Below, piece by piece: positions 52,638-61,662 of a stretch of DNA of 64,000 nucleotides. Both the position numbers and the translations under genes were made by a program. The stretch is from Curtobacterium sp. MCSS17_008 (GTDB taxonomy: Bacteria > Actinomycetota > Actinomycetes > Actinomycetales > Microbacteriaceae): contig NZ_QKSM01000002.1 of assembly GCF_003234185.1 (NCBI RefSeq), positions 248,001-312,000 on the forward strand. Direction: 5' to 3'. Numbering within the stretch: position 1 is the first letter of the stretch; each line of letters starts with the position of its first letter. Under the pieces are notes generated by a model that was given only the letters and a program-made list of their open reading frames with translations, made no database searches and was not told where the DNA came from.

Positions 52638-53489
52638 TCAGGCGCTGAGGACCCCTGCCGCCACCGCGGCGTGCAACGCCTCGCGCCAGTCGCGCATGGG
52701 GGGGAGGCCGGCACGACCCCAGGCCTCGTGCCCGAGGACGCTGTAGGCCGGTCGGGGAGCGGGACGGACGAACGCCGAGCTGTCCGTGGGGAGCACGCGC
52801 TCCGGGTCGAGGCCGACCTCGTCGAAGATCGCCCTGGTGAAGTCGTACCACGAGGCCTGGCCGCCGTTCGTCCCGTGGTAGACGCCCGCCGGCGCACCCG
52901 AGTCGAGCAGCGCGACGATCTGCGCGGCCAGGTCGGCGGTCCAGGTGGGCTGTCCGACCTGGTCCGTCACGACGCTGACCGTGTCGTGCGAGGCGGCCAG
53001 CCGCACCATCGTCTTGGCGAAGTTGGGGCCGCCGGCACCGTAGAGCCATGCCGTGCGCACGATGTACGAGGAGTCGGGAGCGATGGTCCGGACCGCTCCC
53101 TCACCGGCGGCCTTCGTCCGGCCGTACGCGCCGAGGGGGCGGGTCGGCTCGTCCTCGGCGTACGGAGCGGTGCCGGTGCCGTCGAACACGTAGTCCGTCG
53201 ACACCTGGACGAGCCGCGCACCCGCCGCCGCGGTGGCGGTGGCGAGCACCGCCGCGCCCCGGGCGTTCACGGCGAAGGCCGCGTCCTCGTGGGACTCGGC
53301 GTCGTCGACCTTCGTGTAGGCGGCGGCGTTGACGACGACGTCGTGTCCCGCGACCGCGTCGGTGACGGCGGCCTGGTCGGTGACGTCGAGGTCGGCACGG
53401 GTCAACGCCGTGACCGCACGCCCGCCGAGCGCACGCTGGAGGTCCTGGCCGAGCATGCCGGCGGCGCCGGTGACGAGGTACCGGGTCAT
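52638..53489 (-). CDS. rfbD: dTDP-4-dehydrorhamnose reductase
   Basis: A 283-residue short-chain dehydrogenase, last step of dTDP-L-rhamnose synthesis. Motifs are YLVTGAAGMLGQDLQ (NADPH site), VVNAAAYTKVDDAES, VQVSTDYVFDGTG, YGRTKAAGE (catalytic Tyr/Lys) and RTAWLYG. ATG 53489 overlaps the rfbB stop by 4 nt (ATGA). Confidence 0.95.
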   Translation of the reverse strand: MTRYLVTGAAGMLGQDLQRALGGRAVTALTRADLDVTDQAAVTDAVAGHDVVVNAAAYTKVDDAESHEDAAFAVNARGAAVLATATAAAGARLVQVSTDYVFDGTGTAPYAEDEPTRPLGAYGRTKAAGEGAVRTIAPDSSYIVRTAWLYGAGGPNFAKTMVRLAASHDTVSVVTDQVGQPTWTADLAAQIVALLDSGAPAGVYHGTNGGQASWYDFTRAIFDEVGLDPERVLPTDSSAFVRPAPRPAYSVLGHEAWGRAGLPPMRDWREALHAAVAAGVLSA

Positions 53490-54472
53490 GCGATTGCCGC
53501 GCGCTCCTTGAGCGGCTCCCACCACGCGCGGTTGTCGCGGTACCACTGCACGACGTCGGCGAGCCCCTGCTCGAACGGGACGAGCGGCTCGTAGCCGAGC
53601 TCGGCCTGGATCTTCGAGATGTCGACGGAGTAGCGCAGGTCGTGGCCGAGCCGGTCGGCCACGCGGTCGACGTACGACCAGTCCTTGCCGGTCGCGTCGA
53701 GCAGGAGCTGCGTGAGCTCCTTGTTGGTGAGCTCGGTGCCGCCACCGATGTTGTAGGTCTCGCCCGCGCGACCGCGGGTGAGGACCATCGCGATGCCGCG
53801 CGTGTGGTCGTCCACGTGCAGCCAGTCGCGCACGTTGTCGCCCTCGCCGTAGAGCGGCACGTGCCGGTCGTCGATGAGGTTCGTGACGAACAGCGGGATG
53901 ACCTTCTCGGGGAAGTGGTACGGCCCGTAGTTGTTGGAGCACCGGGTGATCGACAGGTCCAGCCCGTGCGTCCGGTGGTAGCTGCGCGCGAGCAGGTCGC
54001 TGCCCGCCTTCGACGCCGAGTACGGCGAGTTCGGCTCGAGCGGACGGTCCTCGGTCCACGAGCCCTCGCTGATCGAGCCGTACACCTCGTCCGTGGAGAC
54101 GTGGACGAAGCGGTCGGTGCCGTGGCGGAGCGCGGCGTCGAGCAGGCGCTGGGTGCCCACGACGTTGGTCTCGACGAAGATCCCGGAGTCGCGGACGGAG
54201 CGGTCGACGTGCGACTCCGCGGCGAAGTGCACGATCGCGTCGACGCCGGGGACGACCTCGTCCAGCTTCGCGGCGTCACGGATGTCGCCCTGCACGAACG
54301 TGTACCGCGGTGAGTCCGCCACCGGCGCGAGGTTCTCGAGGTTGCCCGAGTAGGTCAGTGCGTCGTAGACGACGACCTCGGAGCCCTCGAGCCCCGGGTA
54401 GGCGTCCTCGAGGGTCCGACGGACGAAGTTCGAGCCGATGAACCCGGCCCCTCCGGTGACGAGGATCTTCAC
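53486..54472 (-). CDS. rfbB: dTDP-glucose 4,6-dehydratase
   Basis: A 328-residue enzyme making dTDP-4-keto-6-deoxyglucose. Motifs are VTGGAGFIGSNFVR, HFAAESHVDRSV, HVSTDEVYGS, PYSASKAGSD and RCSNNYGPYHFPEK. GTG 54472 has AAAGGAAA upstream; the open frame extends further but is not conserved. With rfbD it forms one unit; rfbC and rfbA lie about 2.4 kb away on the other strand. Confidence 0.96.
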   Translation of the reverse strand: MKILVTGGAGFIGSNFVRRTLEDAYPGLEGSEVVVYDALTYSGNLENLAPVADSPRYTFVQGDIRDAAKLDEVVPGVDAIVHFAAESHVDRSVRDSGIFVETNVVGTQRLLDAALRHGTDRFVHVSTDEVYGSISEGSWTEDRPLEPNSPYSASKAGSDLLARSYHRTHGLDLSITRCSNNYGPYHFPEKVIPLFVTNLIDDRHVPLYGEGDNVRDWLHVDDHTRGIAMVLTRGRAGETYNIGGGTELTNKELTQLLLDATGKDWSYVDRVADRLGHDLRYSVDISKIQAELGYEPLVPFEQGLADVVQWYRDNRAWWEPLKERAAIA

Positions 54473-54558
54473 GCTTGGTTTCCTTTTCGTGGCCGATGTG
54501 CGTCGGCCACGAGGAGCCGACGGCGGTCGGGGTCGAGTGTAGCGGGGGCCGTCCGGGG

Positions 54559-55500
54559 TCAGTCGCCGTACCGGGCGAGCTTCTGCAGGTCGAGCTGCTC
54601 CTCGGCCAGCGTCCGGTTCAGGCGCGTCAGGTCTGCGACGACGCCGATCGTGATCGACAGCAGCGCGCTGATCATGAGCACCATGCCGAGGATGAGCGAC
54701 TGCAGGTGGTTGCCCCCGCTGTCGGCCCAGAGCAGCACGAGGTAGCGGACGAACGGGATGAGCCCGGCGACGCCGAACACGGCGCTGACCCAGGCGAAGA
54801 GCGCCATGGGCCGGTACATGAGGTAGACCCGCGCGATGGCGGACCCCGACTGGAACATGTGCTGCCAGATGTTCTTGAACAGCCGGGACTCCCGCGTCTT
54901 CGCGTTCGTCGTGATCGGGATGCTCGCGATGGCCAGGCGCTTGTACCCCGCCTGCACGATCGTCTCCATGCAGTAGCTGAACCGGGTGACGATGTTGAGC
55001 CGGATGAGCGAGTACTTCGAGTACGCACGGAAGCCGCTCGCCGCGTCCGGCAGGTCCAGTCCCGCTGCACGGCTGGCGACCCACGACCCGAACCGCTGCA
55101 TGGCCTTCTTGAAGCCGGAGAAGTGCTCGATCGTCCGCGTCTGTCGGTCGCCGATGACGATGTCGGCCTGTCCGTGCAGGATCGGCTGGACCAGGTCGGC
55201 GATCTGCGACTGCGGGTACTGGTTGTCCCCGTCGGTGTTCACGACGATGTCGGCGCCGTGCAGCATCGCGTAGTCCACGCCGTCGCGGAAGGACCGGGCG
55301 AGCCCCATGTTGGTCGTGTGACGGACGAAGTGCCGGACGCCGTGCGCCCTCGCGACCTCCACCGTGCGGTCGGTCGAGCCGTCGTCGATGACCAGGACCT
55401 CGATCTCGTCGATGCCGGGGATCGAGGTCGGGATGGTCTCGAGGACCGATGGGAGGGTCTGCTCCTCGTTCAGGCAGGGGATCTGGACGAACAGTTTCAC
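54559..55500 (-). CDS. Glycosyltransferase family 2 with two C-terminal membrane helices (DPM1/GtrB-like)
   Basis: A 313-residue protein. The GT2 domain (about 1-215) has VQIPCLNEEQTLPSVL, VLVIDDGSTDRTVEVA and NTDGDNQYPQSQI (DxD-like). KTRESRLFKNIWQHM ends it, then two membrane segments (about 230-255 and 265-295). GtrB-like enzymes make polyprenyl-phosphate sugars, which GtrA-type proteins may flip. The start GTG 55500 is weak in ribosome site. It lies upstream of rfbBD on the same strand. Confidence 0.88.
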   Translation of the reverse strand: MKLFVQIPCLNEEQTLPSVLETIPTSIPGIDEIEVLVIDDGSTDRTVEVARAHGVRHFVRHTTNMGLARSFRDGVDYAMLHGADIVVNTDGDNQYPQSQIADLVQPILHGQADIVIGDRQTRTIEHFSGFKKAMQRFGSWVASRAAGLDLPDAASGFRAYSKYSLIRLNIVTRFSYCMETIVQAGYKRLAIASIPITTNAKTRESRLFKNIWQHMFQSGSAIARVYLMYRPMALFAWVSAVFGVAGLIPFVRYLVLLWADSGGNHLQSLILGMVLMISALLSITIGVVADLTRLNRTLAEEQLDLQKLARYGD

Positions 55501-55626
55501 GGGTGGTTTGGTCCCTGGGGTCGTCGGCCGGGCTCGTCGCCCGGGGCTTCGCGGAGTGCCGTCGTGGGCACACAGACGTCCGAGTCTATGCGCAAGCACG
55601 AGCGGATGTCATGCCACGATGGGGCG

Positions 55627-56727
55627 ATGGCAGCGCTCAGGTCGACCATCGCCCGGCTCCTCGGGCGCAACGGCACCGCCCCGGCCGCGGTCCCGCCGCT
55701 CGTGGGCTTCGTGGTGCACGGCGCCGGTGGCGTGCACCCCGCCTCCGCGCACGTGCGCGTGACCGGGCGGATGTCCGCGCTCGCGGCCGAGGGACTCGCG
55801 CGCACCGTGCAGGTCGACCCGGTCCGCTGGGCGGACGGCTCGGACACCGCGCACCTCGACGCGATCCTGGTGCAGCGCGACGCCTTCCCCCTCGCGTCAC
55901 TCGACGCGGCCTTCGCGCGCGCCCGCAGCGAGGGGACCAGGATCGTGGCCGAGGTCGACGACGACTTCTTCACGCCGGAGGCGCGTGCGCGCCTCGCCCG
56001 TGCGGAGTACGACCCGGACCGGCTCGCGGCGGTCGGACGCCTCGTCCGGTCGGCCGACGCGGTCGTCGTCGCGACCGAGCGCCTCCGCGACGTGCTCGCC
56101 GCCGAGGGCGTCGACGCGGTCGTCGTGCCCAACGGCGTGCAGCCCGGGCTCTGGCCGTCCCGGCCCGCCGAGCCCGCCACGTCCGGCGACCGCCGTGTCC
56201 TGTACATGGGGAGCGCGACGCACGATGCGGACCTCGACCTCCTCCGTCCGGTCTTCGAGGACTTCACGACCGACGACGGTCGCCGCGTCCGGCTCGAGGT
56301 CGTCGGGGTCACGGGGGACGACGACGCGTGGTTCGACCGGCTCCCGATCCCCGAGGGGGCGACGCACTACCCGGCGTTCGTCGCGTTCCTGGCGGGACAG
56401 GCCGACCGGTGGTCCGCCGGGGTCGCGCCGTTGACCGCCGAACGGTTCAACGACGCCAAGAGCGACCTGAAGTTCCTCGAGGTCACGATGCTCGGTCTGC
56501 CCTTCGTGGGCTCGGCGCGCCCGTCCTACGCCGGCGCGGACGCGGTCGGCGGACTGCTCGTGGGCGACGACCCGGGCGCCTGGCGCGCCGCGTTGTCGAC
56601 CGCCATCCGCGAGGGGCCCGACCGGAACCGCCGCGCGCGCGAGCACGTGCTGGCGGAGCGGGTGGTCGCAGCGGGCCGTCCGAACGCGGGGGAACTGGCC
56701 TGGCGCCGCGCCCTCGGCGTGGGCTGA
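55627..56727 (+). CDS. Glycosyltransferase family 1/4-like protein
   Basis: A 366-residue protein with a GT-B look. HPASAHVRVTGRMSALAAEG, IVAEVDDDFFTPEA, VVVPNGVQPGLWP, RVLYMGSATHDADLDLL and SDLKFLEVTMLGLPFVGS give the order of a GT1/GT4 fold with a short N-terminal domain. It lacks a full E-x7-E motif. ATG 55627 is preceded 6 nt upstream by CACGAT, a weak -10-like hexamer. It probably transfers a sugar in the same polymer pathway as rfbABCD. Confidence 0.75.
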   Translation: MAALRSTIARLLGRNGTAPAAVPPLVGFVVHGAGGVHPASAHVRVTGRMSALAAEGLARTVQVDPVRWADGSDTAHLDAILVQRDAFPLASLDAAFARARSEGTRIVAEVDDDFFTPEARARLARAEYDPDRLAAVGRLVRSADAVVVATERLRDVLAAEGVDAVVVPNGVQPGLWPSRPAEPATSGDRRVLYMGSATHDADLDLLRPVFEDFTTDDGRRVRLEVVGVTGDDDAWFDRLPIPEGATHYPAFVAFLAGQADRWSAGVAPLTAERFNDAKSDLKFLEVTMLGLPFVGSARPSYAGADAVGGLLVGDDPGAWRAALSTAIREGPDRNRRAREHVLAERVVAAGRPNAGELAWRRALGVG

Positions 56728-56729
56728 GC

Positions 56730-56760
56730 GGCCAGCGACGGCCAGCGGGCGGCCAGCGAC
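56730..56760. repeat. Three copies of GGCCAGCG
   Basis: GGCCAGCG occurs at 56730, 56740 and 56751 just after the glycosyltransferase stop. It is short and may be chance in this composition. Confidence 0.5.
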
Positions 56761-56825
56761 CGGCCGAGGGGCTGCCGCTGCGCGCCCGGCCGGGCCGGCA
56801 CCGGGACTCGCCGGTGCCTCCTTGC

Positions 56826-56831
56826 TAGGCT
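56826..56831 (+). promoter_or_regulatory. -10 hexamer TAGGCT of rfbC, leaderless type
   Basis: TAGGCT is followed by 6 nt (GCCCCG) and GTG 56838, identical in hexamer and spacing to purE. Confidence 0.5.
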
Positions 56832-56837
56832 GCCCCG

Positions 56838-57446
56838 GTGCAGATCCGCGAACTGAAGATCCCCGGCGCGTGGGAGTTCACGCCCGTCCAGCACGGCGAC
56901 GCACGAGGAGCCTTCCTCGAGGCGTACCGGGCCGACGTGCTCGAGGAGACGGTCGGGCACCCGCTCGACCTCCGCCAGGTGAACATGTCGATCTCCTCGG
57001 CCGGCGTCGCCCGGGGCATCCACTACGCCCTCGTCGCGCCGAGCCAGGCGAAGTACGTCACCGCCGTGCGCGGCGCGTTCATCGACTACATCGTCGACAT
57101 CCGCGTCGGGTCCCCGACGTTCGGCCAGTGGGACAGCGTCCGCATCGACGACGTCGACCGCAAGGCCGTGTACCTGTCCGAGGGGCTCGGCCACGCGATC
57201 GTCGCGCTCGAGGACCGGTCCACGGTGAACTACCTGGTCAGCGCGCACTACGACCCGCAGCGCGAGAAGGGGATCACCATCCTCGACCCGACCGTCGGAC
57301 TCGAGCTCCCCGAGGGCCTCGGTGAGCCGGTGCTCTCGGAGAAGGACACCACGGCGCCGACGCTCGAGCAGGCCGCCGAGCAGGGCCTGCTCCCGACCTA
57401 CGAGGAAGCGGTGGCGTACACCGAGTCCCTCCGGACGAAGAAGTGA
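56838..57446 (+). CDS. rfbC: dTDP-4-dehydrorhamnose 3,5-epimerase family protein
   Basis: A 202-residue cupin enzyme. [19 protein letters not shown] contains the conserved catalytic His; [20 protein letters not shown] and [19 protein letters not shown] with [11 protein letters not shown] complete the family pattern. The segment [14 protein letters not shown] differs from the usual RGLHYQ..P..QGK, so a related 3,5-epimerase specificity is possible. It precedes rfbA by 16 nt on the same strand, which supports a rhamnose role. Confidence 0.9.
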   Translation: MQIRELKIPGAWEFTPVQHGDARGAFLEAYRADVLEETVGHPLDLRQVNMSISSAGVARGIHYALVAPSQAKYVTAVRGAFIDYIVDIRVGSPTFGQWDSVRIDDVDRKAVYLSEGLGHAIVALEDRSTVNYLVSAHYDPQREKGITILDPTVGLELPEGLGEPVLSEKDTTAPTLEQAAEQGLLPTYEEAVAYTESLRTKK

Positions 57447-57462
57447 GAGGGGCACAGCACCG

Positions 57463-58326
57463 ATGAAGGGCATCATCCTCGCCGGGGGTTCCGGCACGCG
57501 TCTCTGGCCGATCACCAAGGGCATCAGCAAGCAGCTCATGCCGATCTACGACAAGCCGATGGTCTACTACCCGCTGTCGACACTGATGATGGCCGGCATC
57601 CGCGAGGTCCTCGTCATCACCACACCGGAGTACAACGAGCAGTTCAAGGCACTGCTCGGCGACGGCTCGACGCTCGGCATGGACATCCAGTACGCGGTGC
57701 AGCCGAGCCCGGACGGTCTCGCCCAGGCCTTCGTCATCGGTGAGGACTTCATCGGCGACGACAGCGTCGCCCTCGTGCTCGGCGACAACATCTTCCACGG
57801 CACCGGTCTCGGCACGAACCTCCGGAAGAACACGGACGTGCAGGGCGCGACGATCTTCGCGTACCACGTGGCCGATCCGACCGCCTACGGCGTGGTCGAG
57901 TTCGACGACGACTTCACGGCGGTCTCCATCGAGGAGAAGCCGACGCAGCCGAAGTCGAACTACGCCGTGCCCGGCCTGTACTTCTACGACAACAAGGTGA
58001 TCGAGATCGCGAAGACGATCGAGCCGAGCGCGCGTGGCGAGCTCGAGATCTCCACCGTCAACGAGCGCTACCTCGACGCCGGCGAACTCGGCGTGCAGGT
58101 GCTCGACCGCGGCACCGCGTGGCTCGACACCGGCACGTTCGAGTCGATGATGCAGGCCTCCGAGTACGTCAAGGTGATCGAGGACCGCCAGGGCTTCAAG
58201 ATCGGCTGCATCGAGGAGATCGCCTGGCGGAACGGCTGGATCGACGACGCGCAGCTCGCCGAGCTCGCCGCACCGCTCGTGAAGGGCGGCTACGGCGTCT
58301 ACCTGCAGCAGCTGCTCCGCGGCTGA
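57463..58326 (+). CDS. rfbA: Glucose-1-phosphate thymidylyltransferase
   Basis: A 287-residue RmlA, first step of dTDP-rhamnose synthesis. [20 protein letters not shown] and [16 protein letters not shown] begin the protein; [10 protein letters not shown] and [20 protein letters not shown] follow. ATG 57463 has GAGAGGGG upstream. The next gene begins 1 nt after its stop, so the two are co-transcribed. Confidence 0.96.
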   Translation: MKGIILAGGSGTRLWPITKGISKQLMPIYDKPMVYYPLSTLMMAGIREVLVITTPEYNEQFKALLGDGSTLGMDIQYAVQPSPDGLAQAFVIGEDFIGDDSVALVLGDNIFHGTGLGTNLRKNTDVQGATIFAYHVADPTAYGVVEFDDDFTAVSIEEKPTQPKSNYAVPGLYFYDNKVIEIAKTIEPSARGELEISTVNERYLDAGELGVQVLDRGTAWLDTGTFESMMQASEYVKVIEDRQGFKIGCIEEIAWRNGWIDDAQLAELAAPLVKGGYGVYLQQLLRG

Positions 58327-58327
58327 C

Positions 58328-60346
58328 GTGGCACGTCGCCGCCTGTTCGGCCGAGCCGGCAGCACCCCGCCCACGTCACGGCCGGAGGGCCGGGGCGGGG
58401 CCGAGCCGCGCCTCCCGGTCGACATCTCGCTGGTGACCGAGGCGCCCTCGCCGGACACCGACGGCTTCGACGTCGTCGTGACCGTCCGCGAGGCCGCGCA
58501 CCGGGACGGCGCCCACCGCGCGACGGTCGCGGCCGCCCGGGCGGCGGGCGCCGGCCGGGTGGTCGTGACGGTGTACGACGAGCACGCCGGGCCGCAGAGC
58601 ACGTACCCGCCGGTCGTCGCCGGCGCCGACCACGTGGTCGCGCGCCCCACCGTCGCCGCCACGTGGGGCGGCGCCGTCGCCGCGGCACGCCCGCTGCTGC
58701 GCGCCGCCGTGACGGTGGTGCAGGACACGTCCGTCGAGCTGCCGGAGGGTGCGCTCGCGCGGCTCGTCGCGGCCGTCGGGGGCGGCGCGGGCGCCGACGC
58801 CGACGGTCCCGGCGCGAGCGGGACGTCATCGAGCGGGGCGTCAGCGAGCGGGCGCGACCCGCACGGTCGGGGGGCCGTGGTCGCCCTGCCCGTCGTGCGC
58901 TCCGGATCCGACGTGGTCGCGAGCGCCGGCGCGGTGCTCGTCCGGGGCGCCGCTCCGGTGGCGTCCCTCCTGCGGGGACACCCCGCCGAGGACGCCGAGG
59001 CACTCGCCGGCGTGGGCGGCGCTCCCGGTGGCGGTGGCCCGACCGTCGTCTTCGCGGGCGACGAGCCCTGCTTCGCGGCGCGCACCGCGGCGCTCGCCGT
59101 CCCGGTCCGGACCGTCGACACACGGACCGCCGTCGCCCGGCTCACCCGGGACACCGCCGACGCCGCCGACGGCTCCTGCGTCGTGCTGCCGCTCGGCCGG
59201 GTGTACCGGACGGCGCCGCTGCGCGCCGGTCGGTACGACGCCGACGCCGCCGACGCGCTCGCGGTGTGGCACGGTCGCACCGACCACACCGCCGGCCGTG
59301 CCTACGAGCGCCTCGGTTGGACGGTCGACGCGCGCGGCGCCGACCCGGCAGGAGCCCCGGTGGCGCTGCGGGAGCCGGTGCTGCGTGCGGAGCGCGCCGC
59401 CGTCACGGGTGGTCTCGACGTGACCGACCGCGCCGAACGGCTGCGCTGGTCGATCCGGATCGCCGCCCACCCGGGCCCGCGCGGCGACGACTGGGGCGAC
59501 ACGTTCTTCGCGCGGGACCTGGCGCGAGCGCTCCGCGCCCTCGGGCAGGACGTCGTGCTCGACCACCGCGAATCGCACGTCCGACCGTTGTCGGAGCACC
59601 TCGACGACGTCGCACTGACCCTGCGCGGGCTCGACGACACCCCGGTCCACCCCACGGCCACGAACGTGCTGTGGGTCATCTCGCACCCCGACCTCGTGTC
59701 GGCGGCGGAGCTCGCCCGGTACGACCTGCGCTTCGCCGCCGGCCCGGTGTGGGCATCGCGCGTCTCGTGCGCGACGGGCCTGCCGGTGGCGCCGCTGCTG
59801 CAGGCGACGGACCCGGACCGGTTCCACCCGGGGCCGCCGGACGCCGCCTTCCCCGCGCTCGACGCCGCGTTCGTCGGCAAGACGCGCCGGGTCTTCCGCC
59901 CCGTGGTCCGCGACGCGGTCGACGCCGGGCTCGACCTGGCCGTGTGGGGCGAGGGCTGGGAGGGCCTGCTGCCGGACGGGGTGCACCGCGGCGTCTTCGT
60001 GTCCAACGACGAGCTGCCGGCGCTGTACCGGAGTGCCCGCGTGGTGCTGAACGACCACTGGGACGACATGGCGCGGGACGGGTTCGTGTCGAACCGCCTG
60101 TTCGACGCCGCGGCGTCCGGGGCGCTGGTGGTGACGGACCCCGTGCCGGGCGTCGAGGAACTGTTCCACGGCGCGGTGCGTGCCTACACGAGCGTCGAGG
60201 AGCTCCGGGAGACCGTGCGGTCGGGGGAGTCGGCGACGCAGGCGGAACGCGCCGAGCGCGGGCGACGGATCGGCTCCGAGCACTCCTTCACCCGGCGGGC
60301 GGAGACCCTGCTGGACGCCGTCCGACGCGAGCGCGCGGCGCGCTGA
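58328..60346 (+). CDS. Large glycosyltransferase with CgeB-like C-terminal domain
   Basis: A 672-residue protein. The N-terminal 330 residues resemble a degraded GT2 fold (VDISLVTEAPSPD, VVVTVYDEHAGP, VVQDTSVELPEG) broken by a Gly/Ala/Ser-rich insert (about 148-180). The C-terminal part (about 365-665) is a GT-B domain of the CgeB/YkvP type: LRWSIRIAAHPGPRGDDWGD, TNVLWVISHPDLV, YRSARVVLNDHWDDMARDGF, NRLFDAAASGALVVTDPVPG. It is tied to rfbA by a 1-nt gap, so a rhamnosyl- or related transferase is likely. GTG 58328 is the start. Confidence 0.8.
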   Translation: MARRRLFGRAGSTPPTSRPEGRGGAEPRLPVDISLVTEAPSPDTDGFDVVVTVREAAHRDGAHRATVAAARAAGAGRVVVTVYDEHAGPQSTYPPVVAGADHVVARPTVAATWGGAVAAARPLLRAAVTVVQDTSVELPEGALARLVAAVGGGAGADADGPGASGTSSSGASASGRDPHGRGAVVALPVVRSGSDVVASAGAVLVRGAAPVASLLRGHPAEDAEALAGVGGAPGGGGPTVVFAGDEPCFAARTAALAVPVRTVDTRTAVARLTRDTADAADGSCVVLPLGRVYRTAPLRAGRYDADAADALAVWHGRTDHTAGRAYERLGWTVDARGADPAGAPVALREPVLRAERAAVTGGLDVTDRAERLRWSIRIAAHPGPRGDDWGDTFFARDLARALRALGQDVVLDHRESHVRPLSEHLDDVALTLRGLDDTPVHPTATNVLWVISHPDLVSAAELARYDLRFAAGPVWASRVSCATGLPVAPLLQATDPDRFHPGPPDAAFPALDAAFVGKTRRVFRPVVRDAVDAGLDLAVWGEGWEGLLPDGVHRGVFVSNDELPALYRSARVVLNDHWDDMARDGFVSNRLFDAAASGALVVTDPVPGVEELFHGAVRAYTSVEELRETVRSGESATQAERAERGRRIGSEHSFTRRAETLLDAVRRERAAR

Positions 60347-60421
60347 CCGCCCGCGGACCGCTGCTTGCCGGCAGAAGCGCGCCGGTACGGGTCCGCACCG
60401 GGGTGTAGCGCGGTGCTCCGC

Positions 60422-60449
60422 GCGGTGTCCGCCGTGCGGTGTCCGCCGT
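60422..60449. repeat. Tandem duplicate of a 14-mer
   Basis: GCGGTGTCCGCCGT occurs twice without a gap (60422-60435 and 60436-60449) in the 130-bp convergent gap between two glycosyltransferase genes. Nothing else stands out in this gap. Confidence 0.7.
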
Positions 60450-60476
60450 GCGCCGCGGACGGTGCTCCGCGTGTGG

Positions 60477-61601
60477 TCAGCGCGCGCGGATCCGGCGGGC
60501 GACGTTCCCCGCGCGGTCTGCGAGCCGGACGATCCGCCGCGCACGCGTGCGCGCGAGCTCGCCCTCGAGCCGGTGGTTCGCGTCACGCTCGAACTGCACG
60601 GTCCGCCGGAGGGTGTCGGCGAGCTCCTCGGCGTCCCGCACGTCGTCCTCGAGCTCGGCGATGCGGGCGTCCCGCGTGGCGACCGCGCGGCCGAGGGACC
60701 GGAGGTCCTCCAGTCGTTGCCGTGGGACGACGACCTCGTCCGCCCCGTCGACCGCCGACGACCCGGCTCGTCGCAGGACCTCGGCGATGCCGTCGTCCCG
60801 CGTGAACGGTCCGGCAGCGGCCTCCTCGTCGGTGACGAAGCGCAGCGAGAAGACCGGCTCGAGCAGGCCCTCCTGCAACCGGCGGTAGTCGCGCATCCCG
60901 TGGTGGCGCGGGCTCGGCGTGAGGTCGGGGTTGTCGTCGTAGGCGCGGCCGGTGACCTCGACGCGGTGCGCGTACTGCGCCCACGACCGCCACGGCAGGT
61001 GCAGGACCTCGAGCGCGAGCTCCTCGGGCACCGGGGCACCGTTCGCGACGCTGGCGCGGTGGTTGCCCTGCACGACGGTCACGCCGGGATCCCCGACGTG
61101 CACCGTGTTCGCCGTGGGCGGTGCGATGAGCCCGACGGCGCGGAGTTCCTCGATCGAGCGCTCGTCGCGCCAGTGCAGGCGCTCGATGCCGGCACCGGAC
61201 TCGGCGAGCGCACCGGTCAGGTTGACGACCGGCACGAAGAACGCGCCGACGACCGGGTCGAGCCGTTCGAAGACCTGCCGGACGGTCAGGGAGCGGTCGA
61301 CGGGGATGATGAACTCGTCGGCGTCCGCGTTGACGACCCAGTCGGCTCCGTGCACCGCGGCGGCGTCGCGCGCCATCTGGGTCACGACGGTGCCCTGCTG
61401 CTTGCGGTGGACCGGGTCGTGCCGCAGGTCGACGGTGACGTCGTCGCGCTCGGCGAAGGACTCGAGCAGGGCGGTCGTCCCGTCCACCGAACCGTTGTCG
61501 GTGATGACGAAGACGTCGAAGCCCTGGGCGACGTGGTGGTCGAGCCAGGCGGGGATGACGTCCGCTTCGTCGCGGACCATCAGGGTGACGGCGAGGATCA
61601 T
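60477..61601 (-). CDS. Glycosyltransferase family 2 (GT92-like) with C-terminal coiled coil
   Basis: A 374-residue protein. AVTLMVRDEADVIPAWLDHH, VFVITDNGSVDGTTAL and WVVNADADEFIIP (DxD-like) mark a GT2/GT92-type domain. About residues 275-370 form a charged coiled coil (LEDDVRDAEELADTLRRT). I chose ATG 61601; a TTG at 61610 would add three residues. The acceptor is unknown. Confidence 0.82.
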   Translation of the reverse strand: MILAVTLMVRDEADVIPAWLDHHVAQGFDVFVITDNGSVDGTTALLESFAERDDVTVDLRHDPVHRKQQGTVVTQMARDAAAVHGADWVVNADADEFIIPVDRSLTVRQVFERLDPVVGAFFVPVVNLTGALAESGAGIERLHWRDERSIEELRAVGLIAPPTANTVHVGDPGVTVVQGNHRASVANGAPVPEELALEVLHLPWRSWAQYAHRVEVTGRAYDDNPDLTPSPRHHGMRDYRRLQEGLLEPVFSLRFVTDEEAAAGPFTRDDGIAEVLRRAGSSAVDGADEVVVPRQRLEDLRSLGRAVATRDARIAELEDDVRDAEELADTLRRTVQFERDANHRLEGELARTRARRIVRLADRAGNVARRIRAR

Positions 61602-61662
61602 GTGCTGCAATCCGGGTCGGGGGAGGGCGGGTGGGCGTGCTTCCCTGAGAGGTTATCGGGGT

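Noticed and set aside
56730..56760. GGCCAGCG repeats as a CRISPR-like or integron-like array
   Set aside because: Only three short copies with 2-3 nt spacing; composition alone can give this.
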